From Annona cherimola (taxonomy: Eukaryota > Streptophyta > Magnoliopsida > Magnoliales > Annonaceae), in NCBI GenBank assembly GCA_030490835.1, contig CM059975.1, forward strand, positions 48,103,174 through 48,167,173: DNA of 64,000 bases, read 5' to 3'. The stretch's first letter is position 1; each line of letters begins with the position of its first letter. The notes below the pieces were generated by a model. That model had not been told where the DNA came from, did not search any database, and was given only the letters and a program-made list of their open reading frames with translations. Positions 23,113 to 33,562 of the stretch are shown here, one piece after another. Made by a program: the position numbers and the translations under genes.

Positions 23113-26100
23113 TGTGATACCCAGACCCAAGTAAGACTTATATATATGCAATTGGCATATAAATATGGATCACGTATGATTTAGTGGAATTATGAATGAT
23201 TTTCCTTGCAATATTGATAATTTATTGCAATTAGGGCAAATGATTATGAATGATAATTATAAGCCAATATGGGTCAATGTAATTAAAGAGACCTATTGAG
23301 GATTAGGAAATGTGAATATATTGAGGATAATTACCTCATATATTAAGGTTTAACTAATGGAGATTATGTTGATAATTATGGAGTTAAGGTAGCAAATGCT
23401 AGAAAATCCATAACTCAATGCCGGTAAGGCGGATTAAGATGAAAATTGAAAGATAAACACATAATTTTATGCTTAATATTATGAAAAAGTTAAATTATGA
23501 AAATTTGGATGGGATTAAGGTGAAAAACTATTTTTACCATCCAAAATTCAAGGATGACTTTAAATGATCATAACTTGAGCTAGGAAAGTCAGTTTGAGAC
23601 GAAATTTGAAATGAACGGTTAAAATTATGAGATCAATGCAATAAGAGGCTTGGATTAAGCTAATGATGATGGGATCATGGCTGCACAAAAAAGGGATGTG
23701 CACCATTGACTTTTGTGCACCATCAAATAAGCTCTCATTTATGTTAAAGTTAAAGTGATTAATTAAATAATTAATGGCATAAACGAGGTGTCAAAAGGAG
23801 ATAATTACACATGGATTTTATGAATTACTTAAGATGACAAAATTCATGATAAAATCAAGAGATTAATGACATGATTTAATGGCTAATGAGTTAGCTCAAG
23901 TTAGGAAATGGAGGTGGCAACCTATTCACGTCCAAAGGGGTTGTTTGCATGGAATTTTTTATTTTTAAAAAATGCAAAATGTGTAATTAAATGACCTAGG
24001 CAGCTAGGGTGGTTAGTGGAAGTGATTTGGGGTTGATATTTGTGGCAAGAAAATGCCAAAAAGTCAATGATAAGTGGGTTAAGCTAGTATAATGTAAATC
24101 CAACTGGATTTATGTAGGTTGGAAAACCTAAGGAATGTAAGCATTTGAAGTTGATGTGAATAAATGAAACGTTATTTTCATTTATCTAGGTAAAACCAAG
24201 GAAAAGAATGGAAGAGAGGGATTAAGGCGATCTTAGGTAAGCAAGCAAACTTTTCAAATTATTGAATTCTCTTTATGTGTTGAAATGATTTAAGATATTA
24301 TGTCGATGCTTTTATGAATGTTTTATAAGTGGGCAAGCACAAGTTTTGAAAATGACGGCTTTAATGAAAAGTTGCAAATTTTGGAAAAGGATGACTTTAA
24401 TGAAAAGCCTCAAGTTTTGCTTCATGGGAAGCAAACAATATTTTTTAAGATAAAGATTTTATCACAAGTGTTGCCAAAGAATGGGAATGCTTTATGTTAA
24501 TGAATTTAGGAATTTGTTTATAAGTAAACAAGTTCTTCATGATGATATTCTCAAAGGATTTCATGTTTTTGTTGATGATTTTAAGAATTTTCTTTAAAGA
24601 AAGCAAGTTCTTTATGATGTTGTTTCAAAAGTATTTTATAAGAAAAAAAGAATTTTGCCCTTTTTCACAAAGCATTATTTGTAAATAAGTTTGAGTTTAC
24701 TTTTATGATATTTTGTGATAAACAATTATGTTTATGAAAGAAAAAGGAAAAGGGATTTGATTTATGAAAAAAGATTGATTTTTTCTATGTCATGATATGT
24801 AAATGTAAATGATGATTTGGACATAGTCCATATGTTTTGAAATGATATTCGAAAAGCTTTTATTTCCTATAGATAAGGAAATATGTTGAAAATATTTTGA
24901 AAAATATTTATACGGATGATGTTAAATGGGATTTAAAGATGACTAACCTAATAAGCTGATTTCATAAAATGGTTTGATTTCGGGTTGCTAAAATGGCATG
25001 CAAAAGACTATGCAATCCCCTCTTTATGTAAAAAAAATGTAAAATAGATATGTGGACAAGAATTTGACTTTAGCATGGTTGAGAAAGGGGATAGTATAAT
25101 TGCATAACTTTTGTGAGCAAAAGGCCCCAAAATGGAAACCAAGAAAATGCTAGAAAATATACGGTTTATTTTTGAAATCCAAAAGTTTGAAGTTCTTTTA
25201 TCAGGGTTTTAAGATATATTGTTTCTCAAACATTTCAAATGTTTATCAAAATATTTTACTCAAAATGTTTCGAAAAGAATTTAAGGAAGGTCATCCTAAA
25301 AACTGGATTTCAAATGACAACTTGTTTAAAGTGGTGCGCTCGCTTTACAAGTTGACACGGACTGCGGTCTGTGATGTGTTTTTCAAAATGATTTTTAAAG
25401 ATACAGACTTCGGTCTATAAGTTTTTCGAGAATGGATGCGGACTGCGGCCTGTGATCTCGGTTTAAAAGGACATAGGCTGCGATATGTGATACTTTAAAC
25501 CAAACGGACTGTGGTCTGCGATCAGGATATATGGTGCACCAATACAAGGAATAGGCTAGTTGTAGAGCACGGTCGGAGATGGACCGGGGCCCACTCTACA
25601 TATGGCCAAGTCGCTAAGGGATGGCAGGAGGCCAGCGGCGCCCTCCCTGAAATGGGAGAAGGATGAAGAAACAGCCGCCTGGTTAGCATGTTGTTAAGGA
25701 TGAATTCTCTTCCAAAAGGTAGAATGATCACTTACTAAGTGTCACTACTGGATGGGGCGAAATGCATTTGCATATGTTTTGCTTTTGAAAAGCCCAAAGA
25801 TTAGGACATAAAAGCATATTTACGAAAAGTTATCCTAAATGGATTTTATGAAATGGTTACCCTAAAAGTAGGGTGTTTTACACAAAAGTGTAAATAATAA
25901 GGATGAAAGAAAATATTTTCTATGCAAATGCCTTTAAGAACAGAATTATGTATTTTATGCCTTATTTATTATAAACAAGCCTCAAGACGGGGATTATGGA
26001 AAGGATTTATGTCAAATATGTTTTTGGACATAAGAATGTCCATTGCCAAAAGGCTTACATGAAAAGTGTTTATGGACATAAGAATGTCCAATGTCAAACT

Positions 26101-27040
26101 ATTTAAATGAAAAATATTTTTAGACATAAAAATGTCCCTTACCGAAAAAGGCTTATGTAAATGATGTTTTAGGACATGGGAATGTCCTTCTCTAAAAATG
26201 ATTTATGAGAAAAATGTTTTGGACATAAAACGTCCACTGGCAAAAGACGGTTTTATGTAAATGTCTTGGAACATTATAAATGTTCAGACAAGACCAAAGA
26301 AAATTACTTAAAGAAGGTAAAACGTATATGTTTTGCCATAAAAAGCCCCGATGTGGCTTATAAATGATTTTAAGAATGAATATTTTATGAAAATATTCAA
26401 GAACGTAGAATTGTCCGCATGAACAAAGGATTTTACGACAATATTTTAGGACATATGAATGTCCTCAAGTAAAAAGGTATTCAAGATGTTTTAGGAAAAA
26501 GATTTTCAAGGAAGTCTTGCCCTAATGATAAAATACTTACTTACTGAGTTGTCACTCACGTTTTGTTTTCCTAAACCTTAGACAGGTACCAGGAAACTCA
26601 GGAGGTTGCGAACCTAAGCAATGAAGGAAGGTACATGATGGTAGCCATGTGGGATATAAGGAATGGGATAGCATGATTTAAAGTTCAAAGGTATGTTGAG
26701 ATATATGTGAACTTATTTAGAATTATAAGTTCTATATGTACCAATGATTGAATGTATGTATGTATGAAATGAGATTGTTATGATTAAGTCAAGAAGACTT
26801 TCATTGTAGAAAAGCATGATGAGATGCTATGAATAATATATAAAGTTTACTACAAGTGTATTGGTGCTTGTATGATGAATGATGTAGAGTGTAAAGACAT
26901 GAATGATGACAGATAAAAAAAAAATTGGACGAGATCCAATTAAGAACCCGCCGCGTCATCAGGGCAACAATCCTTATTCACATTTACCAATCAATAAGAT
27001 CTTGAGGTAAGGAAGTGACGCCTCAATTTGGGGCGAAACA
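23113..27040 (+). mobile_element. Solo Tek LTR, 3,928 bp, inside CopA RNase H end
   Basis: Starts TGTGATACCCAGACCC (23113) and ends TTTGGGGCGAAACA (27040; the family end GCGCCACA is mutated). Perfect TSD agaaa at 23108-23112 and 27041-27045. It is shorter than its relatives because about 2.1 kb, present in LTR E between about 39750 and 41760, is missing at the junction near 24075. The UNCG hairpin array is at 25350-25525 and the GGACAT array at 26028-26470. It faces the reverse-strand LTR 15941-22004, head to head. Confidence 0.95.
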
Positions 27041-27073
27041 AGAAATGATATGGGTATGATTAAGATTGATTAG

Positions 27074-27615
27074 GAGCATAATATGATAAGGGGAGTGAAT
27101 TAGAAAGAACACAGAACACAAGTAGATAGAACCAAGTTGACTCCGATCCGCCCAAGTCGACTTTGGACAGGGCGAAGTTGTCTCACAGGGGTGAAGTCGA
27201 CTTCGGTTAGGGCAAAGTCGACTCCAGTGCATCACTTGGATTGCCACGCCGACTTCCCTCCTCTTCCCTCTCTTCTTCTTCCTTCTTCTTCTTCCTCATT
27301 TCCCTATCGCGCTGAGTTCTTATTTTCTCTCCTTTCTCCTCATTGATTCTTTGAGCTATCTCTCTCATCTCTCATCTCCCTCATCTCATTGCCCAGCTGC
27401 CAAATACACACTCTCTCTCCTTCTCTCTCTCACCATCTCTCTTTCTCTCTCTCGCTCTCACTACCGCACTGCCTCTCTGTTTCTCTCCTCTTCCAGCTCA
27501 ATCTTCCTCATTCTCTCTCTGCTTCCATCCCCCTCCATTTGACATTCACAGCCCTTACTGAATATCATTGTCTCACAAAAGCACCAAATACCCTCCGATT
27601 ATCTATTCAAAATCA
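27074..27615 (+). other. CopA spacer between pol and ORF2
   Basis: Non-coding. It holds GTCGAC-type motifs at 27132-27235 and then a long pyrimidine-rich tract (about 27245-27560, many tctctc runs). The same order, GTCGAC repeats then a C/T-rich tract then the ORF2 ATG, occurs in CopB at 34997-35428. Short ORFs here are low-complexity Ser/Leu/Pro translations of the C/T tract. Confidence 0.75.
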
Positions 27616-27962
27616 ATGGAACCTAAGGCCATAACTAAACCTTCAAAATTAACAATATTAAGGCCATCCCAGTCCAATACTAGCGAGGGAGTGCCCCGAC
27701 GGCAATGGACACCGTCCAAACGGGTCTGAGAGGAGACCACTGCGTCTGCAAGGCCCATGTACACTTTTGAAAAGGTAATCCTTCTACATCTTCTCCTCGT
27801 AATGCGAATTTGTCTGAGGCATCGAGCAGTGGAACTGAATCGGCCAGAAATAGGAAAGGAACATCTACACAAAAGAGGCAAGTTCTAAAAATGCCTACCG
27901 ACTACTTCAGAACCGAGTGACAACATAGTCGGTTCTATCGGCATTTTCATGAACGCAAGATC
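27616..27962 (+). pseudogene. CopA ORF2, N-terminal fragment
   Basis: ATG 27616 opens a reading frame (MEPKAITKPSK...) that parallels the start of CopB ORF2 at 35429. The later segment from about 27888 gives MPTDYFRTE and then FYRHFHERK, matching MPTTYFRTE and FYKNFYERK of CopB. Stops occur (for example TGA near 27727 and after FRTE near 27917). The frame is cut at 27962 by Tek LTR E. Only about the first fifth of ORF2 remains here. Confidence 0.75.
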
Positions 27963-28442
27963 TATGATACCCAGACCCAAGTAAGACTTATTTATATGCA
28001 ATTGGAATATAAATATGGATCATGTATGATTTAGTGGAATTATGAATGATTTCCTTTGCAATATTGATGATTTATTGCAATTAGGGCAAATAATTATGAA
28101 TAATGGTTATAAGCCGATATAGGTCAATGCGATTAAAGAGGTTTAATGAAGATTAGGGAATGAGAATATATTGAGGATAATTACCTCGCATATTATGGTT
28201 TAACTAATGGAGATTATGTTGTTAATTATGGATTTAAGGTAGCAAATGCTAGAAAATTCATAACTTGACGCCGGAAAGGTGAATTAAGATGAAAATTGAA
28301 AGGTAAGCACATAATGATGGAAACAATGTTCAAAATAAAACAAATTGACCAAGGATTGAGTTTTGATGATTAACAAGAACTAATTTGAGTATATATATAT
28401 GACTAATATGTTTGCCAAGTGTTTAAGGAAAGCAGAGAAGTC

Positions 28443-28768
28443 AAGTCGATCTTCGAGTCGACTTGAACTTCGACTTGGGAGTGAAGTCGATAGTGAAGTC
28501 GACTCCACTAACGACTTCAAACAAGCCAAAACTGGACAAAGTTGAAAATGGAATTCTGACGAGTGAAGTCGCAGGCCAAGTCGACTCCACATGCGACTTG
28601 GGTAGTCAAGTCGCATACGAAGTCGACTCCAGCATCGACTTCAAAGTGCACAAAAATGTCCAGCGTTGAAATCTGGCTCCCGAAGATGACGAAGTCGCAG
28701 ACGAAGTCGACTCCAAGTGCGACTTGGGCGAAGTCGCAAACCAGGTCGACTCCAACTTCGACTTGAGA
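28443..28768 (+). repeat. GTCGAC nested-palindrome array, CopB 5' LTR
   Basis: Six units. A clear one is 28566-28599: outer arms AAGTCGCA and TGCGACTT are exact reverse complements, and the centre AAGTCGACT contains the palindrome AGTCGACT. Each unit holds three CpG sites in AT-rich surroundings. More units lie at 29106-29280. Equivalent arrays: 37535-37860, 42767-43175, 46072-46515, 6748-7690, 14605-15395. Confidence 0.9.
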
Positions 28769-29360
28769 ATTTTTGAGGTCTAAGCTGAAGTTTCAAAGCA
28801 TATACAAGACATCCATTTGAAGTTTCTCACATACAAATGAGATATAAAGACTACTCTTAAAGAGAAACTTAAGTTTTGAAGATCAAAGCAAGAATCTAAG
28901 TACAAATTCAAATCAAGTCTATCAAGCTCAAAACAGATCTTCAAGCTAGCTTCCAAATGGAGTAATATCCAAGTTGTGAAGACCAAGTGAGTCCAAAGCA
29001 AAGCAAGGAACATACATATATTGTGCAAGGACTCAAAGCTTTCAAATGGTTTGCAAGATTCAAGACATTTCAAGTGAGGATCAAGGCGTTTTTGCAATAG
29101 ATCAAGCCAAGTCGCAACACAAGTCGACTTCAGGATCAACTTAAGTTAAAGTCTGAAAGCCAAGTCGACCCAAGTCTCAGACTTGAGTTTCTAAAGAACC
29201 CAAGTCGCAGGCCAAGTCGACTCCATGTGCGACTTGGAAACCAAGTCGCAGGCCAAGTCGACTTCATCTTCGACTTGGAGTATAACGGTCAAATTTTTGA
29301 ACGTTGGAGTTCATTTATTGCACGCCAACCACTTCTACAACGTTCCAATCTTCCTCATCC

Positions 29361-29369
29361 TATAAAAAG
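29361..29369 (+). promoter_or_regulatory. CopB LTR TATA box
   Basis: TATAAAAAG lies downstream of the palindrome array and upstream of the duplicated block, a plausible U3 end. The same position in the 3' LTR is 38453. CopC has TATAAAAGG at 43640 and 46987. No transcript data are available. Confidence 0.6.
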
Positions 29370-30062
29370 ACATTCAAATGAACGTGAAAAAATACATACT
29401 CACTACTCTAAGGATCATAGAGAGAAAAGAAGTGCAAGAAAGACTTTCAAATCCCTTTTCTCCATATTTGAGTGTTTCAAAGGAAGAAAGAGCTTCAAAC
29501 TGCAGGTTGCTTCAACGATCATCATCCCAGTTGTCTTTGATTTCTTTCTCGAGCTAAATCTGTCTACACAAATCTGTAAAGTGTAGTTCTTGCTTATTTT
29601 TATTGTTTTACTAAACTTGATTTAGCTTGGATAGCTAAGATCAAGTGTATGCAAGAAGGGAGTGATTGGAGTGAGACTCATCACCTACTTGTGCATTGAG
29701 TTGTTACGCCCCCTAGAGCTAGAATCTAGAAGAGAGCAAGTGACTCTAGTTGTATATGCCCCCTAGAGCTTTGAATCTAGAAGAGAGCGGTGACTCTAAG
29801 TGTATTCAAGGAATACATAGTGGAACCCAAGTCACAACGGAGTGTGAGCTTGGAAGAGTGGAGTAAGGAAGGTTTGCCCGAACCACTATAAATCTTGTGT
29901 TCTGTTTTCTATTACTGCGTTATTTTAATTTGCTCTCCATTAGCTTTCATAAGGGGATTAATTTTTGAAAGGGGTTAAGTTTTTGATTTACAAAAGATTT
30001 TTTAAAAGAACCCAATTCACCCCTCCCCTCTTGGGTTTAGCCATCAACTCGGGACCAACAAG

Positions 30063-30074
30063 TGGTATCAGAGC
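30063..30074 (+). promoter_or_regulatory. CopB primer binding site
   Basis: TGGTATCAGAGC, two bases after the 5' LTR end, complementary to the 3' end of plant initiator-Met tRNA. It would prime minus-strand DNA synthesis. It is not a tRNA gene. Confidence 0.95.
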
Positions 30075-30108
30075 AGGTCTTTGAGTTTACCAAAGAGATC
30101 CTATCGAT

Positions 30109-31911
30109 ATGGCATCCCAATCTACTTCCGTTCCCGCTTTTGCTGAAGGCCAATCCTTTACAAGGCCACCGTTGTTTGATGGGAACAATTTTGGATACTG
30201 GAAGCTTCGTATGAAGCAACTCATCATGGCTACCGATATGGATTCTTGGATTGCTATTCAAGATGGAGTAACTTTGCCTATCAATGAACGAGCTTCCAAA
30301 TGGACCGATGAGGAAGTAAGAACTGTTAAGAGCAACGCCAAAGCTATGAACTCTTTATTTTGTGCTCTTACTGCTTCTGAGTATGATAGAGTATCCTCTT
30401 GCTTAACCGCCAAAGAGATATGGGATACACTAACCTCTATCTATGAAGGAACTTCTCAAGTCCAAGGGACGAGAAGAAATATTTTGATTGGAGAACTAGA
30501 GAATTTTAGAATGCTAGAAACAGAAAATATTTCTGAAATGTTTGCTAGGTTCTCAAAGATTACTAATGCTCTAAAAGGTCTTGGAAAGGCTATTTCTGAA
30601 TCTGAGCAGGTTATGAAAATTTTAAGAGCTCTACCCGAATCATGGACCCCAAAAATCACTGCAATAGAAGAAGCCAAGGATCTTAACACATTAAAACTTG
30701 AAGACTTAATTAGCTCTCTCATGTCACATGAGCTAATCAAGAGAAGAAATGAAGATCAACACAGGGGCAAAAGAGCAATTGCCTTAAAAGCCGCACAAGA
30801 CACCGATGACACATCTTCTTCTCAAAACAACGATGAGATTGCCCTACTCACAAAACGCTTCAGAAAATTTCTGAGGAAAGGCAAGAATTTCAGAAACTTC
30901 AAGGAAAGAACTCCCAGAGAAAAGAAGAAAGAATCAACCAAATGCTACCGATGTGGCGGTTCGGGACATATGCAGGCTCAATGTCCAACTCCCGAAGAAA
31001 ACAAGGCAAAAGAACAAAGAAAGGATCGAGGGAACAATAGAAGATTCCAGAAATACAAAGGAAGAGGCATGTACGTAAATGATGAAGAATCTACGACGAG
31101 TAGCTCCTCAACCGACGACATAGAGGCGGAAGAATGTGCAAGAATTTGCTGCATGGCACAAATCGAGCAAGGAGAACAAATTACCTCAACAAAAGACACA
31201 AGCAATGAAGAGGTAAGCTCTAAACTCTCCCTTTCTGAATCAAGTTATTCTTCCTTTCAAGAATGCCTCAAATGTACTGAATTAGATGAACTACAAACTG
31301 CATATGATTCATTATATGAAGAAATAAAGAAATTAGGAAGCAAGTTTACAATTAAGAAAAGACAATGTGATGCAACAATAATTGTAAATGGTAAACTTGC
31401 AGAAAGATTAGACAAATTGAAAGATGAAAATGATCTGCTAAAAAAGGAGAACAAATCATTAAATGAATCATTAGCTAAGTTCTCTAATCCAGGAGAAAGC
31501 GTCAAAATGTTTTTGAATATGACCTCCCAAACACATAAAAGAGGTCTTGGGTATCATACATTTGAGCAAGGAGAAAGTAGCAAATCAAATGTACAAATAT
31601 TTGAGAAACATCAAACTAAAAATGCATCTATATACAAGCCACAAAAGAAAAATTTTAAGTGGACTAAAAGACCAATAATGGAACTATTGCATACTTGGAG
31701 GCCTACTCCAAGATTACCTATGGCTTGTAATTTCTGCAATAAAATGGGGCACAAAACTTACAAATGTAATTTTAAGAAATTATATGACCATGGTGCAAAA
31801 TTAGTTTGGGTTCCAAGAAACACAAGATTTGGGATTTCAAAGTTAGAACAACAAAGAATGATCTATATTACTAACCCAAATGGACCCATAAAATGGGTAC
31901 CAAGAAGATAA
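30109..31911 (+). CDS. gag: CopB Gag, 600 aa
   Basis: Structural protein that would package element RNA in cytoplasmic particles. ATG 30109 lies 34 bp after the PBS. The copia-type Gag core covers residues about 15-230 (PPLFDGNNFGYWKLRM; a tryptophan-rich region). A CCHC zinc knuckle, CYRCGGSGHMQAQC, is at residues 279-292. An acidic Ser-rich linker and a predicted coiled coil (about 395-465) follow. A second CCHC, CNFCNKMGHKTYKC, is at 540-553, and the conserved GPIKWVP end precedes TAA 31909. The ORF is uninterrupted. Protease starts just downstream in the +1 frame, so Gag and Pol are not one continuous ORF. Confidence 0.93.
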   Translation: MASQSTSVPAFAEGQSFTRPPLFDGNNFGYWKLRMKQLIMATDMDSWIAIQDGVTLPINERASKWTDEEVRTVKSNAKAMNSLFCALTASEYDRVSSCLTAKEIWDTLTSIYEGTSQVQGTRRNILIGELENFRMLETENISEMFARFSKITNALKGLGKAISESEQVMKILRALPESWTPKITAIEEAKDLNTLKLEDLISSLMSHELIKRRNEDQHRGKRAIALKAAQDTDDTSSSQNNDEIALLTKRFRKFLRKGKNFRNFKERTPREKKKESTKCYRCGGSGHMQAQCPTPEENKAKEQRKDRGNNRRFQKYKGRGMYVNDEESTTSSSSTDDIEAEECARICCMAQIEQGEQITSTKDTSNEEVSSKLSLSESSYSSFQECLKCTELDELQTAYDSLYEEIKKLGSKFTIKKRQCDATIIVNGKLAERLDKLKDENDLLKKENKSLNESLAKFSNPGESVKMFLNMTSQTHKRGLGYHTFEQGESSKSNVQIFEKHQTKNASIYKPQKKNFKWTKRPIMELLHTWRPTPRLPMACNFCNKMGHKTYKCNFKKLYDHGAKLVWVPRNTRFGISKLEQQRMIYITNPNGPIKWVPRR

Positions 31912-33562
31912 GATTTATTTGCTTATTTTTCAGACATGTCTTAAGGCAAAGGCAAACAATGAATGGTTTATGGATAGCGGTTGCTCAAGGCATATGACCG
32001 GTGAAAGAAGTTTGTTTCACAAACTCAAGCCTTGTAATGATGGAATGGTTGCCTTTGGCAATAATGAAAAAGGTAAAATTAAAGGTAAAGGAAATATACA
32101 TAGTATTTCAAATGCATGCATGGAAGATGTTTTGTTTGTTGAAGGACTCAAACACAATTTAATGAGCATTAGCCAATTATGTGATAAAGGATACAAAGTT
32201 GTGTTTGAATCATCTATATGTAATGTACTTGATGGAGAACATATCATGTTTAGTGGTAAAAGACATGGAAATATTTATTTGGTTTCACTTGATGAATTAG
32301 ATGGTCAATGTCTAATGGCCATTGATAACGATCCATGGGTTTGGCACAAGAGGCTTGGACATATAAACATAGGCAACATAAAAACCCTATGGAAAAAGAG
32401 TTTGGTAGATGGATTACCAAGATTGAAATATGACAAAGACAAGATTTGCAAGGCATGTCAATTATCAAAACAACCCAAGATGCCTTTCTCTACCAAAAAG
32501 GAAATTTCCACCACTAAGCCACTTGAATTGCTACATATGGATCTATACGGGCCATCCGACATTCTAACCATTGGTGGAAAGAAATATGTATTTGTCATAG
32601 TTGATGATTTTTCAAGATTCACATGGATAATTCTCTTAGCTAGTAAAGATGAAGCCTTCTCTATGTTTGCAACTTTTGTAAATTTGGTGCAAAATGAAAA
32701 ACAAAGTACTATTGTGACCATAAGAAGCGATCATGGTGGCGAATTCGAAAACAAACGATTCATGGAATTTTGCAATGAAAAAGGAATTCACCACACATTT
32801 TCTGCACCAAGAACTCCACAACAAAATGGAGTAGTAGAAAGGAAAAATAGAACTATACAAGAGATGGCTAGAACTATGCTAAATGAGAGCAATCTATCCA
32901 AGAAATTTTGGGGTGAAGCTGTGAGTACAGCTTGTCATGTTTTGAACCGAGTTACCATTCGAGCAATCTTGAAAAAGACCCCATATGAACTATGGAAAGG
33001 AAGGAAACCAAATATCTCATATTTTCATGCTTTTGGATGTACATGCTATGTTTTAAACAATGGAAAAACCAATTTGGGCAAATTAGATGCCAAAAGCGAT
33101 GAGGCTATATTCCTTGGTTATTCATCAAATAGCAAAGCATATACAGTATTCAACAAACGAAACCAAGTTGTAGAAGAATCCATACATGTTGTATTTGATG
33201 AAATTAACCAAAGTCCGAGAAAGGAGGATGAACTAAGTGATGCAGATGAGACAAAAAGTAAAGAACAACCAAAGGAACTCGAGCTCAAGCCAGAAAATCC
33301 AGTGGAGGAAGAGGTAAGTGAAGGTAATGACTCTTACAAACCTCCAACTGATTTAAAGTTCAAAAATGCCCATCCAATTGAACAAGTTATTGGAAACATA
33401 TATGAAGGAGTAAAAACTAGAAGATCAAAACAAAACGTTTATGGCCAATATGCGTTTGTATCGAAAATTGAACCAAATACCATTGAACAAGTTCTTAATG
33501 ATGAAAATTGGGTTATTTCAATGCAAGAAGAGCTAAATCAATTCGAAAGAAACAATGTATGA
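31910..33562 (+). pseudogene. pol: CopB protease and integrase part of pol
   Basis: The frame is open from 31910, overlapping the gag stop. Protease active site WFMDSGCSRHMTG near 31965, with the intact D-S-G triad. The integrase zinc site is HKRLGHINIGN ... CKACQLSKQ (about 32343-32470). The catalytic triad is Asp in LHMDLYGPS, Asp in IRSDHGGEF and Glu in PQQNGVVERKNR. The frame is closed by TGA 33560-33562, where related elements have Trp (NNVW), consistent with a G to A change. No ATG was found at the start, so expression must depend on frameshifting, splicing or reinitiation. Confidence 0.92.

Larger units (their letters stand above)
28315..30060 (+). repeat. CopB 5' LTR
   Basis: Begins TGATGGAAAC (TGTTGG in the CopC LTR) and ends CTCGGGACCAACA. 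It contains about ten GTCGAC palindrome units at 28443-28768 and 29106-29280, a TATA box at 29361, and, further down, a duplicated block 'ccccctagagct...aatctagaagagagc' at about 29709-29735 and 29759-29790. ORFs on both strands at 28380-29586 are by-products of the palindromes. Confidence 0.95.

Noticed and set aside
27351..27634. Ser/Leu-rich ORFs at 27351-27634
   Set aside because: Low-complexity translation of a C/T tract in the CopA spacer.
30061..30076. tRNA-like sequence TGGTATCAGAGC
   Set aside because: It is the primer binding site next to the LTR; no cloverleaf around it.
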